DNA of 64,000 nucleotides. It comes from Phyllostachys edulis (lineage: Eukaryota > Streptophyta > Magnoliopsida > Poales > Poaceae). Positions 33,370 to 44,597 of the stretch are shown piece by piece (positions within the stretch are counted from its first letter, which is position 1; each line of letters begins with the position of its first letter). Where the stretch lies: NCBI GenBank assembly GCA_036346405.1, contig CM070557.1:58472016-58536015 (forward strand), in the 5' to 3' direction. The notes beneath the pieces are model-generated. The model was not told the DNA's origin. It ran no database searches and was given only the letters and a program-made list of their open reading frames with translations. The translations under genes were made by a program, and so were the position numbers.

Positions 33370-34861
33370 CAGGGGCGGCCCCAGCAATCGGGCAAGGCTG
33401 GGCGGTCGCCCGAGGTAGCCAACGCCGGTGACCCCCCCCCCCCCTCTTCCTCAGTCCCGGTCCCCAGGCGCCTTCTTCCCGTCGAGTCCAGAGGAGAAGG
33501 AGGCAGATTCCAGAGAAGGAGGCAGGACTGCGGGAGGCCACAGCCCAAAGAAGGCCTACGGCCCATGCCCAGCCCAGCTAAGCCCATCTACATCATTACA
33601 TCTCCCCGTTGGTTCCCCTAAATCCCCAATCCGATTTGCAATCCAAAATTCCAAACCTAGATGGCGGTAAGCACCAGGAGGCGGCCAGTGGAGGAGCAGG
33701 GAGAGCGGCGGGCGACGCCGAGCCGAGGTGGCACTGGAGGAGCTCCATCCGGAGCCGAGCCGAGCGGTGGCCGGGAATCGGGAGGAGCTCAGCCGAGCTA
33801 GGAGCGCCGGCCGGGAGAGCTCCAATGAGCCAGAGCACGCGGGCCGGGCCGAGGCGACCAAAGTGGGGTGGTGGTAGCCGGCAGGGAGAGGATCCGTGAG
33901 GCACTGAGGCGCCGTGAGGTGAGCTGGGGACTTTGTGATTTGTGAGGGAGAGGAGCCGTGAGGCACCTAGGTCCATTTGAGAAATTGAGTTGACCGACTT
34001 GTGATTTGTGAATGCTACAGAGACTTTGTGATTTGTGAATGCCAGAGAGATAGAAAATAGAAATCAAGATTTAAGATGGCTCCTCCTAAGTCGCAAGGAA
34101 AAGGTAAGAATTGGATTGTGAATACCTGAATGGTGAATACTGTGAATTTGTTATGTGTCATGTGTGATACTCACAGTGATTATAATTTATAAATGTATAA
34201 ATGATTATTGATGAATGAATGTGTTGATGTGTGAATTTTGATGGTGTCATGGTGAATTGGTGACAAACTCACACTGATGTATAATTGATGGTGAATTAAA
34301 TTGTAATTGGTTGATTACTTGATTTGCTAGATTTGAAGAGCTATTTTACCATTGCGTTGTCGAGTGGGTCGACCCTAAGAACCGGTGCAAGCGGGAATGC
34401 TGTGATAGCTACAGAAGAGCAAGGACTTGATCATGATAAAATTAAGAAACAATTTCAAGCCATAAAATCTCGGAGAATGAAATTGCCTCGGCCTCATAGA
34501 CGTAATTAGTACTTTAATAGTATGTCTTTCTGTTTGTTATGTTCAATAATTTTTTATAATTTATGATGGATTAATCTGAATACTCACCATCCATCTACTT
34601 TTGACAGAATGTTACTAGTAATTTAATAATTTGGTATTTTGGTGGCAAATTGTTCTATAAACTTCATTGATGAGGTACATTTTCTACATTTGTCCTGTCT
34701 TTATATGTTCACATGATGCGGATTGTAGTTTTGAGATCTATTTAGTGTCATGCTATATTGAAAGTGATTGCAACGTGTATTATATATGTTTTGCTTTGTT
34801 ATCGGATAATAGTCTTAGTTGAGTCCGACCAACCTAAATTTTAATTCTGGGTCCGCCACTG
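33370..34861 (+). mobile_element. hAT element, 1.49 kb, target site GATTGCAT
   Basis: The termini CAGGGGCGGCCCCAG and (complement of the right end) CAGTGGCGGACCCAG are hAT inverted repeats. The 8-bp duplication GATTGCAT is exact at 33362-33369 and 34862-34869. It lies inside prolamin copy 4. The left third is GC-rich. The right part contains a small two-exon ORF. There is no complete transposase, so it is non-autonomous. Confidence 0.95.
34076..34509 (+). CDS. Putative two-exon 68-residue remnant ORF of the hAT element
   Basis: Exon 1 (34076-34103, MAPPKSQGK) joins exon 2 (34331-34509) across an intron with GTAAG donor and TTGCTAG acceptor. The frame stays open to TAG: DLKSYFTIALSSG and so on to KKQFQAIKSRRMKLPRPHRR. 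An N-terminus with a short basic leader and SYF, and a basic C-terminus, are what I would expect if the two ends of a hAT transposase had been joined by internal deletion. That is inference. No BED finger or dimerisation domain is present. Confidence 0.4.
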
Positions 34862-35026
34862 GATTGCATCATCTGGCACATCGCTTTGCATTGGCACTGC
34901 GGCATCATGCCCTACAGCTGCATGCAACACTGTTGCCGCAGCATGGCCGGTGGTTGCTGCATGATCATGGCCGAGGAGCCACCCATGCGGAATTCCTGCA
35001 TCAGGTACTGCCTGCACGGTTCCAAA

Positions 35027-35563
35027 CCTTCGTTGAGCCCTAGCAAAAATGAAGTTCTCTCACAAAGGAAGTTGAACCAGTGAAGATAATTTTGCAGCTA
35101 TCGTTCCTCGAGCAACTTGAAAACAGTACAAGTAGCTAGTGGGTGGGTACTTCTGTATTTTGCTCAGTCGGTGAGTGTTGTGGAGGTACCACCCAAGCTT
35201 GAGTTCTCTATGGCTCAGATTTAGGCGTCTATTTTTCTTAATTAAATTGACATCTAGTTCTTCCTAGGTATCTAACATCTTATTTATTTTTTATTTTACA
35301 TAAAAGAACTCCTTCCACCATCCTAATCATAATTAATCATCACCTACCAGGAAAGCAAGCTACTCAGTACGCAAACGGAAAGGAATTATTAGGAAACGGC
35401 AACTAATGAGCAGCCGGGAGAAAGGGAGAGAGAAATTAAGTCGAGGAGACAGAAGCCGAGTGCGTGTGCATGCCAAAACGTGCATGTCCTACAGAGTCCA
35501 GATCCTCAATGCAGGGAGCCGCACGCCGCAGATGGTTTCATTGATCAATATATATAGCCACAA
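35027..35563. other. Spacer between the prolamin array and the MITE pair
   Basis: No gene recognised. The plus-strand frame at 35406-35591 is short and arginine-rich and runs into the next MITE. Confidence 0.4.
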
Positions 35564-35572
35564 TCACAAGAG

Positions 35573-35915
35573 GAATTTTTTTATTAATTAACCTTTTTTG
35601 AATTTTATTTTAAAGTTAACCCTCGACGCACTTTATTTCCAATTCTGACCTCTTTAATCACGCCACCACCCGTGGTGTGACAAAATAACACTGTCACGCC
35701 GTACATTTCTGATCAAACTCTTGTATTTGGTCACGCCACAACCAGTGACGTGACAAAAAGTGCTATTTTAGGAACTTATTATGACGCGTGACAGTATTAT
35801 TTTGTCACGCCACCACCCGTGACGTGACCAAAGAGGTTAGAATTGGAAATAAAATGCGCAGAGGTTAACTTTAAAATAAAATTCAAAAAAAGGTTAATTA
35901 ATAAAAAAAAAGTTC
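35573..35915. mobile_element. Mutator-like long-TIR MITE, copy 2, target site TCACAAGAG
   Basis: Starts GAATTTTTTTATTAATTAAC and ends with TTAATTAATAAAAAAAAAGTTC-type sequence. The exact 9-bp direct repeats TCACAAGAG lie at 35564-35572 and 35916-35924. The arms are near-perfect inverted repeats with GTCACGCCAC motifs toward the centre. Nine-base duplications and long TIRs point to the Mutator superfamily. Confidence 0.93.
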
Positions 35916-35944
35916 TCACAAGAGTTGAGTTGCAGTCGGATACA

Positions 35945-36314
35945 TAATTTTTTTATTAATTAACCCTTTTTAATTTTTATTTTAAAGTTAACCCTAGCGC
36001 ACTTTATTTCCAATTCAACCCCTTTAGTCACACCATCACCCGTGACGTGACAAAACAACACTGCCACGCTGCCTGTATCTCTTGTCACGCCATCACCTGT
36101 GGTGTGACACTGTTGTTTGATCACACCATCACCAGTGGCTTGATAAAAAAAAATGCTATTTAGCGGACGTATTCTACCGCATGACAGTATTGTTTTATCA
36201 CACCACGAATGATAGCGTGACCAAAGAGGGTTAGAATTGGAAATAAAGTACGTGAGAAGTTAACTTTAAAATAAAATTTAAAAAGAGTTAATTAATAATA
36301 ATAAAAAAAAGTTC
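35945..36314. mobile_element. Mutator-like long-TIR MITE, copy 3, target site TCGGATACA
   Basis: Same family as copies 1 and 2. Exact 9-bp repeats TCGGATACA lie at 35936-35944 and 36315-36323. Only 11 bp separate its left duplication from the right duplication of copy 2. Confidence 0.93.
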
Positions 36315-36323
36315 TCGGATACA

Positions 36324-38565
36324 AGAAGCAGAGAGATAGATCACTTACTCTGTTACAGGCTGGGTACACGTGACTGCTGTCGGACAATGAATAGGAAAGG
36401 CCGAGCAACAATGTCAATGCACGAGGATGCTTGACGCCGGTGTCGCAAGTCTCCGATAAATTCCAAGCGTATTCAGGGTGGCAATGTCATGTCACAGCAG
36501 GCATCAGCTACCTTGCTTCCCCCATACCGTACTTCAGCCAAAACAACGCAACCAAGCAAACGATTCACAGCAGATATGACTTGAACAACACAAGCAAAGA
36601 AACAACCAAGAGGGCCATGCCCAGTTTCATCACAAGCGGAGAATCGAGCAACAGTTCAAACTGATATTGAGCAAGGCATTACCACCATGACACGCAATTT
36701 TGCCGTCAAAATAATCCTACTCCCTATACTTGTGCTACTATTTTTACACATTGCTGAGCAGGCAGGGACCAACGTCCTTCACCAGAATAATAATTAATTA
36801 ATTAAAAAAAACATCCATGTCCACAACTTGAAGTAACCAAGCACTACTAGTCAGTACTCACCAAATTTCTTGACCAGGGAAAGCCACAGCCATGCATCTT
36901 CCAGAAAGCTTAGTTGAAGCAGTAGGGTATTGGCGTCTCCTACTGGTCAGCTTCAAAGTCAACTGCCGGTGAGTTGCCTGGAAAATGGCCAAACTTTTAG
37001 AAAACTGAGGTGCTCCATTTCATTGAACACTCTTAACTTTTAGATTAAGAATATTCCGCTGTTCAGACACCGTGTGTAAAACGTCATGACAAAAGGGGAA
37101 GCAGCACAAATGGGGGAAACTTCAGAAACTATTCAGGTAGCAGAATAGTTCTCCATAGCAACATGAATGAGTGACAATTGACATGTAGTGTCATGGTTCC
37201 AGTCAACTCCAACACGGTATCCAGAAAATATATATATCAAAACCACGGAAGAAAGGGAAAATAAAAAGGGCAACGCTAATTTTAAACAAACTAGACAAAA
37301 TTTTATTATTCGTATTTGCATGGAGTTTACTTAGGTAAATCATGCTAAACCTCATAATATATCATATGCAGTATAACTAGCATAAGCAACGAATAACTCA
37401 ACCCAAATCCCAGCCACAACCAAAGCATATGTTTGAACAGACAAAAGATAATCTGCTGAATCTTGCTCGCTACCGAAAACAGCATGCAATAAAACAAACA
37501 GAAGAATCAAACCCATCAATTGAACCCAACAGCGAAATATTTGGATTGAAAACAACATTCAATTAATTTATTTAATATATAATAGAGAGGTGAGATCAGG
37601 GATGCTGACATTCCACAAATCACACAGGGATATTTCCTTAAATAAGTAGTCCTATTATCAATAGATGAGGATGCAACCAAAATCTAGGGACGGTCATGCA
37701 TGTTGATTTGAGTATTTGCACACTAGATGTGTATATAGTAGTACTCTTATGCGTTCATGTTTGTTTAACTTTTTGTACATAATTTCAAAACAAAACTCTT
37801 TGTAATTGTATTCCACCAACGTAATAAAAATTAGACATTCTCCATGGAATCCAGCTCTCCTAAAATCTAGTGACCCATATGAACATAAAGATGTCCCAAT
37901 TAGTGAAGTGGAAATGAGGAATTGATTTCCATCCCACTGTTGACATCCCAAATGAGAGTGGAGGCACCACGTCCTCTCCATGAGAACCACAAAACTCATG
38001 TAAAGAATCTAAACAGGAGATTCTATCTCGGCTCAGTTTTGTCATGCTTAATAAGTAATTAAATAGAAAAAAGAGAGATCTAGATGACTTTCCAAACAGA
38101 GATTGACTCAAAGGCACCTCTCTTCAAAATCTTATTCTCAGCTGTTGTACTATGTAGGTATTGTTGATTTCTAATCATAATTATTCCTTCCTCCTTGTAA
38201 AGTAAATAAACATTTTGCTTTCGCAGATCATAGATACCAACATGCAAGATTATGATAAAATTTTGACCATATTGCTAGCTTCCCCGTATCATTTTTTTTT
38301 ATTTCAAAAAATTGCTTATAGGCAGATTACATTATGCAATTGCATGGATCTCCGCTACTACGAAGAGTAAGAACAAATAACAAGTATCCTCTAACCAAGC
38401 TGCCTGACAGAATAAACTGAATTTTCTATCAGCAATCAGGAAGAACAGCATGGTACCATCCAGAAAGACAAAACATCAATCACAATGAACAACATCAATT
38501 GATTTAACATACAAACATAAAAAGAATCAAAGGGCTAAAGGAGCAACCATAGCACCCAATTTCCG
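36324..38565. other. Intergenic region downstream of the F-box gene
   Basis: AT-rich DNA without a recognisable gene. Minus-strand frames at 37999-37694 and 37558-37352 are short and give no domain. The part next to 38565 should hold the F-box gene's 3' untranslated region, but I could not place the polyadenylation site. Confidence 0.4.
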
Positions 38566-40155
38566 CTATTCATGAATTATAGCAGCTCGCCAGCTCCCAC
38601 ACGGGCACCTCCAGAACATGGAAACAGACAAGCTCCTTGACATCAAAGCCCCCATCCGTGCTTTCCACCGTGATGGCCTGCCACTGCTGCCACACGAAAG
38701 GTCAGGGACCCCTATCTGATCATCCAAATCATCTGGTACCACATCGCTCCCGGCATTCTCCAGCGCACCACTCTCATCCACGCTCCTAGCATCCTGCAAT
38801 TCACCAGCGCCACCTGGTGTGTCAAAATTCACAGCAAGGGCTCCATGACGGCTAGCCCGAAGCCGCTCAGCACACTCGAGCGTCACCCCCCGGCACTTCT
38901 TAACCTTCACCTTGACAAGGCGTGGGCAGCCTTCAGCAAGCTTATCCATCCCAGCGTCAGACACAGGGCACGCCTTGATGCACAGCTTCCGCAGAGCAGC
39001 ACATTTTGTAGCCACGCAACAGATCTCTGCATCCCCAAACGTGTCAGACCCGCAGAGCGCAAGCCGCTCAAGGGTGGGACAGTTGGCGGCAATCAATTCA
39101 AGACTAGCTGATGTCAAATTCACACCAATGAGAACCAATTCCTGCAAAGTGGCGCATTTCTGTGCCACAGCCGCGAGCCCACGGTCACCAATCCTGTTCG
39201 CCTTCCATCCATCCACATGCAGCTTGCGTAGGCGTGGTGACTTGGCGGCAAGTGCAGCCAACCCGACATCTGTGATCTCCGGCGCCTTGGCAAGGTACAG
39301 GACCTCCAGCCCAGACAGAGCAGCGACGCCACGGTCGCTGACCTGCAGCTTCTCGAGGTGGAGATCGGCCAGCAAGGCCTCCTGCGGGACCGCCTGGAGC
39401 ACCAGGTCCCAGTCGCCGGAGCAGCGGATGATCTTGAGTGTTTTGAGGTTGGGGGACTGGGTGATTAGACAGGAGAAGCACTGCCCGTTGTAGAGCTCTT
39501 TGAGGGACAGAGACTGGAGGCGGAGGCCGGAGACAGCAATGGGCTCCGAGTCGGCGAGGCCGCGGAGGCGCTTGATGGAGAGCTCCTCGAGGTGGAGACA
39601 GGACCGGAGGACGGCCTCGATCCCCTTGGCGCCGAAGGCGCATGACCCGACGGAGAGCTTGCGGAGGTTAGTGGCGGCGGCGGCGAGCGCGGCGACGCCG
39701 TCGTCGGTGACGGCGCGGAGGGAGCGGAGCTTGAGGCGGCGCAGGCCCGGGCCGAGGCGGTCGGCGACGAGCGCGAGCGCGGGGTCGCCCACGCTCTCGA
39801 CGCGGCGGTCGCACTTGAGCGCGAGCTTCGAGACAGCGGAGAAGCGCGCGAGGATCCCCGGGGCCGCGGCGAGGAGCGGAGCCCGAGCGTCGAGGGCGAG
39901 GCGGAGGCGCGAGGTGGCTTCGACGGAGAGCCAGCGGCGGCAGACAAGGGAGCAGCGCTTGCGGTCGCCAGACCCCAGTAAGAGGAACACCACGGCCAGG
40001 AGCTCCTCGGGGAGGTCGGCGGTGTGGTCTTCCGCCGCCGCCGCGTCCTCGGCCGCGGCGGCAGGAGGAGGCGACGTCGTCTGCGAGGTGGGGGATGGAG
40101 GCGGCAGTGGCTTGCGGTGGTGGTGGCGGCGGGAGGCAGAGGGGCACTGGCCCAT
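38566..40155 (-). CDS. F-box/LRR protein of the SKIP2/VFB type, intronless
   Basis: The 529-residue product should be the substrate-recognition subunit of an SCF (SKP1-CUL1-F-box) ubiquitin ligase. Residues 1-45 are a low-complexity His/Pro/Ala leader. The F-box spans about 46-82 (DLPEELLAVVFLLLGSGDRK, then CSLVCRRWL). From about 105 to 440 there are leucine-rich repeats of the cysteine-containing F-box type, for example LRKLSVGSCAFGAKGIEAVL and LRKLCIKACPVSDAGMDKLA. A Ser-rich tail ends SMFWRCPCGSWRAAIIHE. Length, single exon and domain order fit the plant VIER F-BOX/SKIP2 group. The start is the first ATG of the frame and precedes the conserved MGQ. Codons are strongly GC3-rich in the 5' half, normal for grass genes. 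It is the best-preserved gene here. The target is unknown. Confidence 0.95.
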   Translation of the reverse strand: MGQCPSASRRHHHRKPLPPPSPTSQTTSPPPAAAAEDAAAAEDHTADLPEELLAVVFLLLGSGDRKRCSLVCRRWLSVEATSRLRLALDARAPLLAAAPGILARFSAVSKLALKCDRRVESVGDPALALVADRLGPGLRRLKLRSLRAVTDDGVAALAAAATNLRKLSVGSCAFGAKGIEAVLRSCLHLEELSIKRLRGLADSEPIAVSGLRLQSLSLKELYNGQCFSCLITQSPNLKTLKIIRCSGDWDLVLQAVPQEALLADLHLEKLQVSDRGVAALSGLEVLYLAKAPEITDVGLAALAAKSPRLRKLHVDGWKANRIGDRGLAAVAQKCATLQELVLIGVNLTSASLELIAANCPTLERLALCGSDTFGDAEICCVATKCAALRKLCIKACPVSDAGMDKLAEGCPRLVKVKVKKCRGVTLECAERLRASRHGALAVNFDTPGGAGELQDARSVDESGALENAGSDVVPDDLDDQIGVPDLSCGSSGRPSRWKARMGALMSRSLSVSMFWRCPCGSWRAAIIHE

Positions 40156-40329
40156 GAGGGGGTGGCGGCGGCGGATCTGAGGGAGGTGGAAGGAACGGAG
40201 GTGTTGGGGCGGGTGGAAGGCTGGGGAACGAAGGCGCTGCGGACGCGAGGGGGGATTAAATCCGGTTTAACTTCTCGCTCTCGCTCTCGGCGTATTGCTG
40301 TCTCGCCAGTGCCTTGCGATTTGCCGTCT

Positions 40330-40850
40330 ACATTGATTAACATGTGCAAAGTCGGTTTTATCGTCGAAAATTTGACCATTTTATTTTCGTCATCTCTGCG
40401 CCAGTGCATATTTTATTTTTGTCACTTCGTTTAATTTTCTGTTAAATCAATAGGGTTTAACCATTAAGAAATATGTAAAATTATCAGAAAATAAAATAAA
40501 AATACCAACAAATACAGAAAAAATTCAAAAAAATAATAAAAATGCTCAAAAGTTTCTTAGTGTAAAACATTTTCCTTAGTGTAATTTTTTTGATAAATTT
40601 TATCAGTGTATTAAAACAATTATTTAAAATCTATCCTTGAATTTTGTTATATTTTTCTTGTGTTTTTTTCTAGTTTTTCTATTATTTTCTAGTATTTTCT
40701 GTTTTCCCCATATTTCTTGGAGGTCAAACCCCGTTGACTTGGACGTAATGGCAAAAACGAAATGTGTACTTACAGAAGAATGGCAAAAACAAAATGATCA
40801 AATTTCCGATGACAACCAAATTTTCACATATTTTGATTGACATAAACAAA
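40330..40850. mobile_element. MITE-like inverted-repeat element upstream of the F-box gene
   Basis: The left arm near 40335-40430 (CGAAAATTTGACCATTTTAT) is an imperfect inverted repeat of the right arm near 40760-40845 (AAAATGATCAAATTTCCGAT). The interior is AT-rich. Superfamily and exact ends are unclear. Confidence 0.5.
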
Positions 40851-41555
40851 TTTTCCCTTAATTGAAGGGCAAGGGTTCCTTTCCTCGGGATATTACTTAG
40901 GCTATTGGTTGATTGATTGCCCCATCGAAAAGTACTAGTACTTCAGCATCGGATCTGGACCCTCTGAGTTACTGCAGAGAGTTCACTGTGTGAAAAGTGT
41001 TTTGTGAGCGTGTGAACAGCACCCGCTCTTAGTGTAAATTTCTCCAAAAAAAAAACCACTGAAGAAAATTCTAGCAACGCTCAATAAAAGTTGAGGAAGA
41101 TTCCTTAGTGTAGATTTTTTGGGAAATTTTATCAGTGTATTAAAAAAATGTTTAAGATTTATCCTTGAATTTTGCTGTACTTTTTCTCTATTTTTCTTGT
41201 GTTTTCTCTGGTTTTTCTATGATTTTCTGTTTTTCCCCATATTTCTTGGAGATCAAACCCCGTTGACTTGGACGTAGTGGCAAAAACAAAATGTGTACTG
41301 ACAGAAGAATGGCAAAAACGGAATGATCAAAATTCCAATGATAAAACCAAATTTGCACATATTTTAAGTGATATGAACAAAATTTCCCCTTAATTGAAGG
41401 GCAAGGGTTCCTTTCCCGGGGATATTACCTAGGTTATTAGTTGATTGATTGCCCCCATTGAAAAGTACTAGTACTTCAGCAATGGATCCAGACCTTTGCA
41501 TTGTTGGAGAGAGTTCACTATGTGATCAGCGTTTTGTGAGCGTGTGAACAGCACT
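40566..41555. repeat. Direct repeat, two copies of about 455 bp
   Basis: Copy 1 (about 40566-41024) and copy 2 (about 41096-41555) share TTCCTTAGTGTA, CATATTTCTTGGAG, TTGATTGATTGCCCC and TTTTGTGAGCGTGTGAACAG in the same order. The offset is about 530 bp. Copy 1 overlaps the right half of the inverted-repeat element, so that element was partly duplicated. Confidence 0.8.
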
Positions 41556-41559
41556 CTGC

Positions 41560-42053
41560 AGACCGTAGCAATAGCGAAATATTTACTGTAGTGGAACCCT
41601 GTAGCAAAACACTGTAGCTATTGATATCGGCCTTTGATTTTTTTACTGGGCGGTAGAGGTCGTTCCTAATGCCATGTATTGTAGATCCTCTACATTGAAG
41701 GCTTGCCGCGACCAGGCTCGGCGACGACGACAGATGCGCAACCGACGGTCGGAGAGCCAAGTCTGTGCATCACGTAGAGCGTGCAGCTAGTAGTGAGCAG
41801 TGTGCTTTTGAATTTGCTTTGATCTTTGGTCCTCCTTGAGATTTTGTTCAAACTCCATCACTGCCTGACAGCCTCGCATCAGACTATAAATCAGTTTGCC
41901 AAACTCACAACTCTCCCATTTCTTGATAAAGTTTTGCTCATTATGATGTGTAGATTTGTAAAAATGTTGATTGGAAAAAGAGACATTATGTGGTCGATCG
42001 AATGTAAAAAAACGTCATTTTGCTGTTAGTTTTCTCTTGTGACCATGGCCCAC
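41560..42053. other. Unassigned DNA left of the intact MITE
   Basis: Contains several CTGTAGC motifs near 41575-41620, similar to those near 63470-63530, but no gene or complete element. Confidence 0.35.
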
Positions 42054-42056
42054 TTA

Positions 42057-42356
42057 GGGCATGTACAATGGTACAGACAACTGCTGTCTATAGCAACTCT
42101 CCATGTCACCTGTAGACGGCACTAAAGACAGCTCATACAATTGGTTATCTTTTTACTTGTTTTTATAGATCACACAATCTTTTAATGCCTCATGGTTCTG
42201 GTGATACATCCTTGGTTCTGGTGATACAGTCGGCTATAGAATTGTAGAAAACACATTTATCTCTATTTATTCTCTTCCATCCATATCGGCTTAAATTCTA
42301 ATTTTTTTACATGACTGAGATTATAGACAGCTGATGTAAGCCTATTATACATGACC
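42057..42356. mobile_element. Tourist-like MITE, 300 bp, uninterrupted copy
   Basis: Begins GGGCATGTACAATGG and ends CCTATTATACATGACC. TTA is duplicated at 42054-42056 and 42357-42359. It aligns in reverse orientation to the split MITE at 12491-17500 and shows what that site looked like before the PIF insertion (TATAGATCACACAATC here against the split point there). Confidence 0.9.
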
Positions 42357-42996
42357 TTAAGCTGGATGGGACCATAGGGATAAGCTGCTTGATTTTGGTC
42401 CTGTTTGTCATTTCGATGGATTATGATACTGCTGCTTGGTTGAACCGCTTTCAAAACTTTGGGTGTTTTCCTGCCTGCTTTTCCTAAACCACGCAATATA
42501 GAGATGCTGTTGATTCCAAATAACAAAATATACGACAGTAGTTAGGAGAGAAAAATCCATGAGAGGAGATATGGGAAGATCATTAATTGGATAACAAAAA
42601 GTACGATTTTTTATAAAGCACGATTTGACTTGGTGCAGGTCTCCCAAATTGAACGTTGGCCAAATTTGCATAGCTACATGATCATAAGGAATTATTTTTA
42701 AATATCAATCGAATGATATCATTTTTGCATCACATAACAAAATTACAAAATTTGAATCTAAAATGCATGCATGCCTTTTAAAAGTCAACGGGGGAGTGCA
42801 TTATAGGAAATAAGTTTGGAATGGAATTTATTATAAAAGGATGGGTAAACAGCCACGGATTGTGTAATAAATGTTTTAATGTTCTGACAGTGCTGAACAT
42901 TTTTTTTTCTTTTGCAGCTGCTTACAGTACTGATTAATCAGTTGCTAAAAAACAAAAAGGCTTCCTAGCTGGTACTCCATTTGGTTCTCACTAAGG
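42357..42996. other. Unassigned spacer
   Basis: AT-rich. No gene, RNA gene or paired repeat recognised. Confidence 0.4.
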
Positions 42997-43329
42997 GTAC
43001 GTCTGGTTCATTCAAATATCCGGTCCTGTAGTGGACGGTTCAAAAAATGAGAATGTTCATGCGTTTGGTTGAAGGGATGAAACCAATCCATCCCAGATGA
43101 GATGTTCAACTTTATAGAATATTCCTTGGAGATGTTGCATCAACTTATTCCAAAAAATTGGCTAAACCACGCCGTCCCAGTCACGCTCGCTCGCGTGGCT
43201 TTGCTGGATTTGGAGTTAAAAAGAAATAGTTATGCATTTTTGAAATTAAATGATTTTTCAGTGCAACAATAATTCATTTCAAAATTTATAAATGCATTAA
43301 ACCCCTTAAGTCCTTATAAAGACCTCTGT

Positions 43330-44000
43330 AAAAATAATTTAATCAAATACTATAATATTTATGATGATTAAATATAATTTTTCCCAAATTTTTGGAACTC
43401 TATTCAACCCACACAAAATTCAAACGCTATTCAACAACCTAAGCTAGGTTTGAATTTAGTTTAAGCAAATAACACTTGAACAACGAGGTTTCAAATTTTA
43501 TTTGAGTATTAGCATATCCCAGGAACCTTCTTGAATTATTTCAGGATGTTCGGAATTTTTTTTGCTATTTTATAGAGCCCGGGTCTGTTCGGACCGTCCG
43601 AACGTCTCGGTCTGTCCGGACCATCCGATCGGAATCGTACGGTCCGATCGGAGGAGACGTTCGAACCGTCCGAACAGACCCTCCGATCGAACGGTCCGAT
43701 TCCGATCGGACGGTCCGAACTGACCCGGGCTCTATAAAATAACAAAAAAAAATCCTAAAATAATTCAAGGATGTTCCTGGGATGTGCTAATAACCAAATA
43801 AAATTTGAAACCTCGCTCTTCAAGTGTTATTTGCTTTAACTAAATTTAAACCTAGTTTAGGTTGTTCAATAGAGTTTGAATTTTGTGTAGGTTGAATAGA
43901 ATTCCAAAAATTTGGGGGAAATTATATTTAATCATGATAAATATTATAGTATTCACCTAAATTCATCTAAAATCGTCATCTAGCTACTGTATAAAATTCA
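43330..44000. repeat. Long inverted repeat, arms about 250-300 bp around a GC-rich core
   Basis: The left arm (about 43330-43590) and right arm (about 43720-44000) mirror each other: AAATATAATTTTTCCCAAATT against its complement at 43915-43935, CCCAGGAAC against GTTCCTGGG, TTTTATAGAGCCCGGG against CCCGGGCTCTATAAAA. The core (43585-43725) is built of many CGGTCCGATCGG and CGGACGGTCC motifs, themselves palindromic. The right arm also matches 53660-53850 in the 5 kb LTR-like element. Confidence 0.85.
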
Positions 44001-44327
44001 TGCATTTTTTAGCACTTTGAATTTTTAGGTTTTTCTCGATGTTGTTTTTGCATTGTATAGAATCCAAATATTTTAGATGAATAAAATAAACTTTAATTAA
44101 ATTCAAAAATATTTTGTTAGATTTTTATGTAATTTTCTTGAGAAATGAAGAAAAGAAAAAATTATGGCCATCCAAATACAACCTCACTCATCAAACCAAA
44201 CACCGTCTTAAACTATCTAGGACCATCATATCCAAGTAACCAAACAAAATCGTGTATTATCCTATCCCACCAATCAAACACCATACTTGCATCATCTCAT
44301 CCAGGATCATCCCATCCATCCTGTACC

Positions 44328-44597
44328 CAGGGGCGGAAATAGAATGAAAATGACCAGGGTTCACTACTTCACCATACATATAACAACATATATAATTTTC
44401 AAGCAACAATGTACTAAATAGTAATTTATGTGGCAAACATTGGCAAAATGCATCATCCAGCCAGAGGTTGGGCTAAACCGGGGTGCACAATTTTTGAGCC
44501 AGGAGGTGCACGCGTAGTATATATGGACTAATCTCTGCTAATTTTTTTTGACCCAGTGTCCTATGACACCGGGTCCTCCCATTGGGCTCCACCCCTG
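44328..44597. mobile_element. hAT MITE, 270 bp
   Basis: Termini CAGGGGCGGAAAT and (complement of the right end) CAGGGGTGGAGCC. The 8-bp flanks CCTGTACC (44320-44327) and CGTGTACC (44598-44605) match at 7 of 8. It is inserted in the right part of the composite element. Confidence 0.85.

Larger units (their letters stand above)
31495..35026. repeat. Prolamin tandem array, unit 4, interrupted and truncated
   Basis: The AT-rich part (31495-32876) matches the other units. The gene part is split by two transposons. Similarity stops at about 35026, inside the coding region, so the signal-peptide end and promoter are missing. The last shared bases are ACGGTTCCA. Confidence 0.9.
32868..35026 (-). pseudogene. 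Prolamin copy 4, split by two transposons, 5' end lost
   Basis: Remaining pieces are 33231-33369 (C-terminal coding region) and 34870-35026 (central region, homologous to copy 1 from about residue 37 on). A 354-bp Mutator-like MITE sits at the stop codon end, and a 1.49 kb hAT element lies in the middle. In the central piece the sequence is closer to copy 1 (CAGCTGCATGCAACACTGTTGCC-type text) than to copies 2 and 3, without their scrambling. No start codon, signal peptide or promoter remains. Confidence 0.9.

Noticed and set aside
36431..36664. 77-codon plus-strand ORF after the MITE pair
   Set aside because: Short, with Asn/Thr/Ser-rich text, no domain and no supporting signals.
39465..40434. 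Other long frames over the F-box gene (minus 40409-39465, plus 39500-40180, plus 40024-40434)
   Set aside because: GC-rich shadows of the real F-box frame, without domains.
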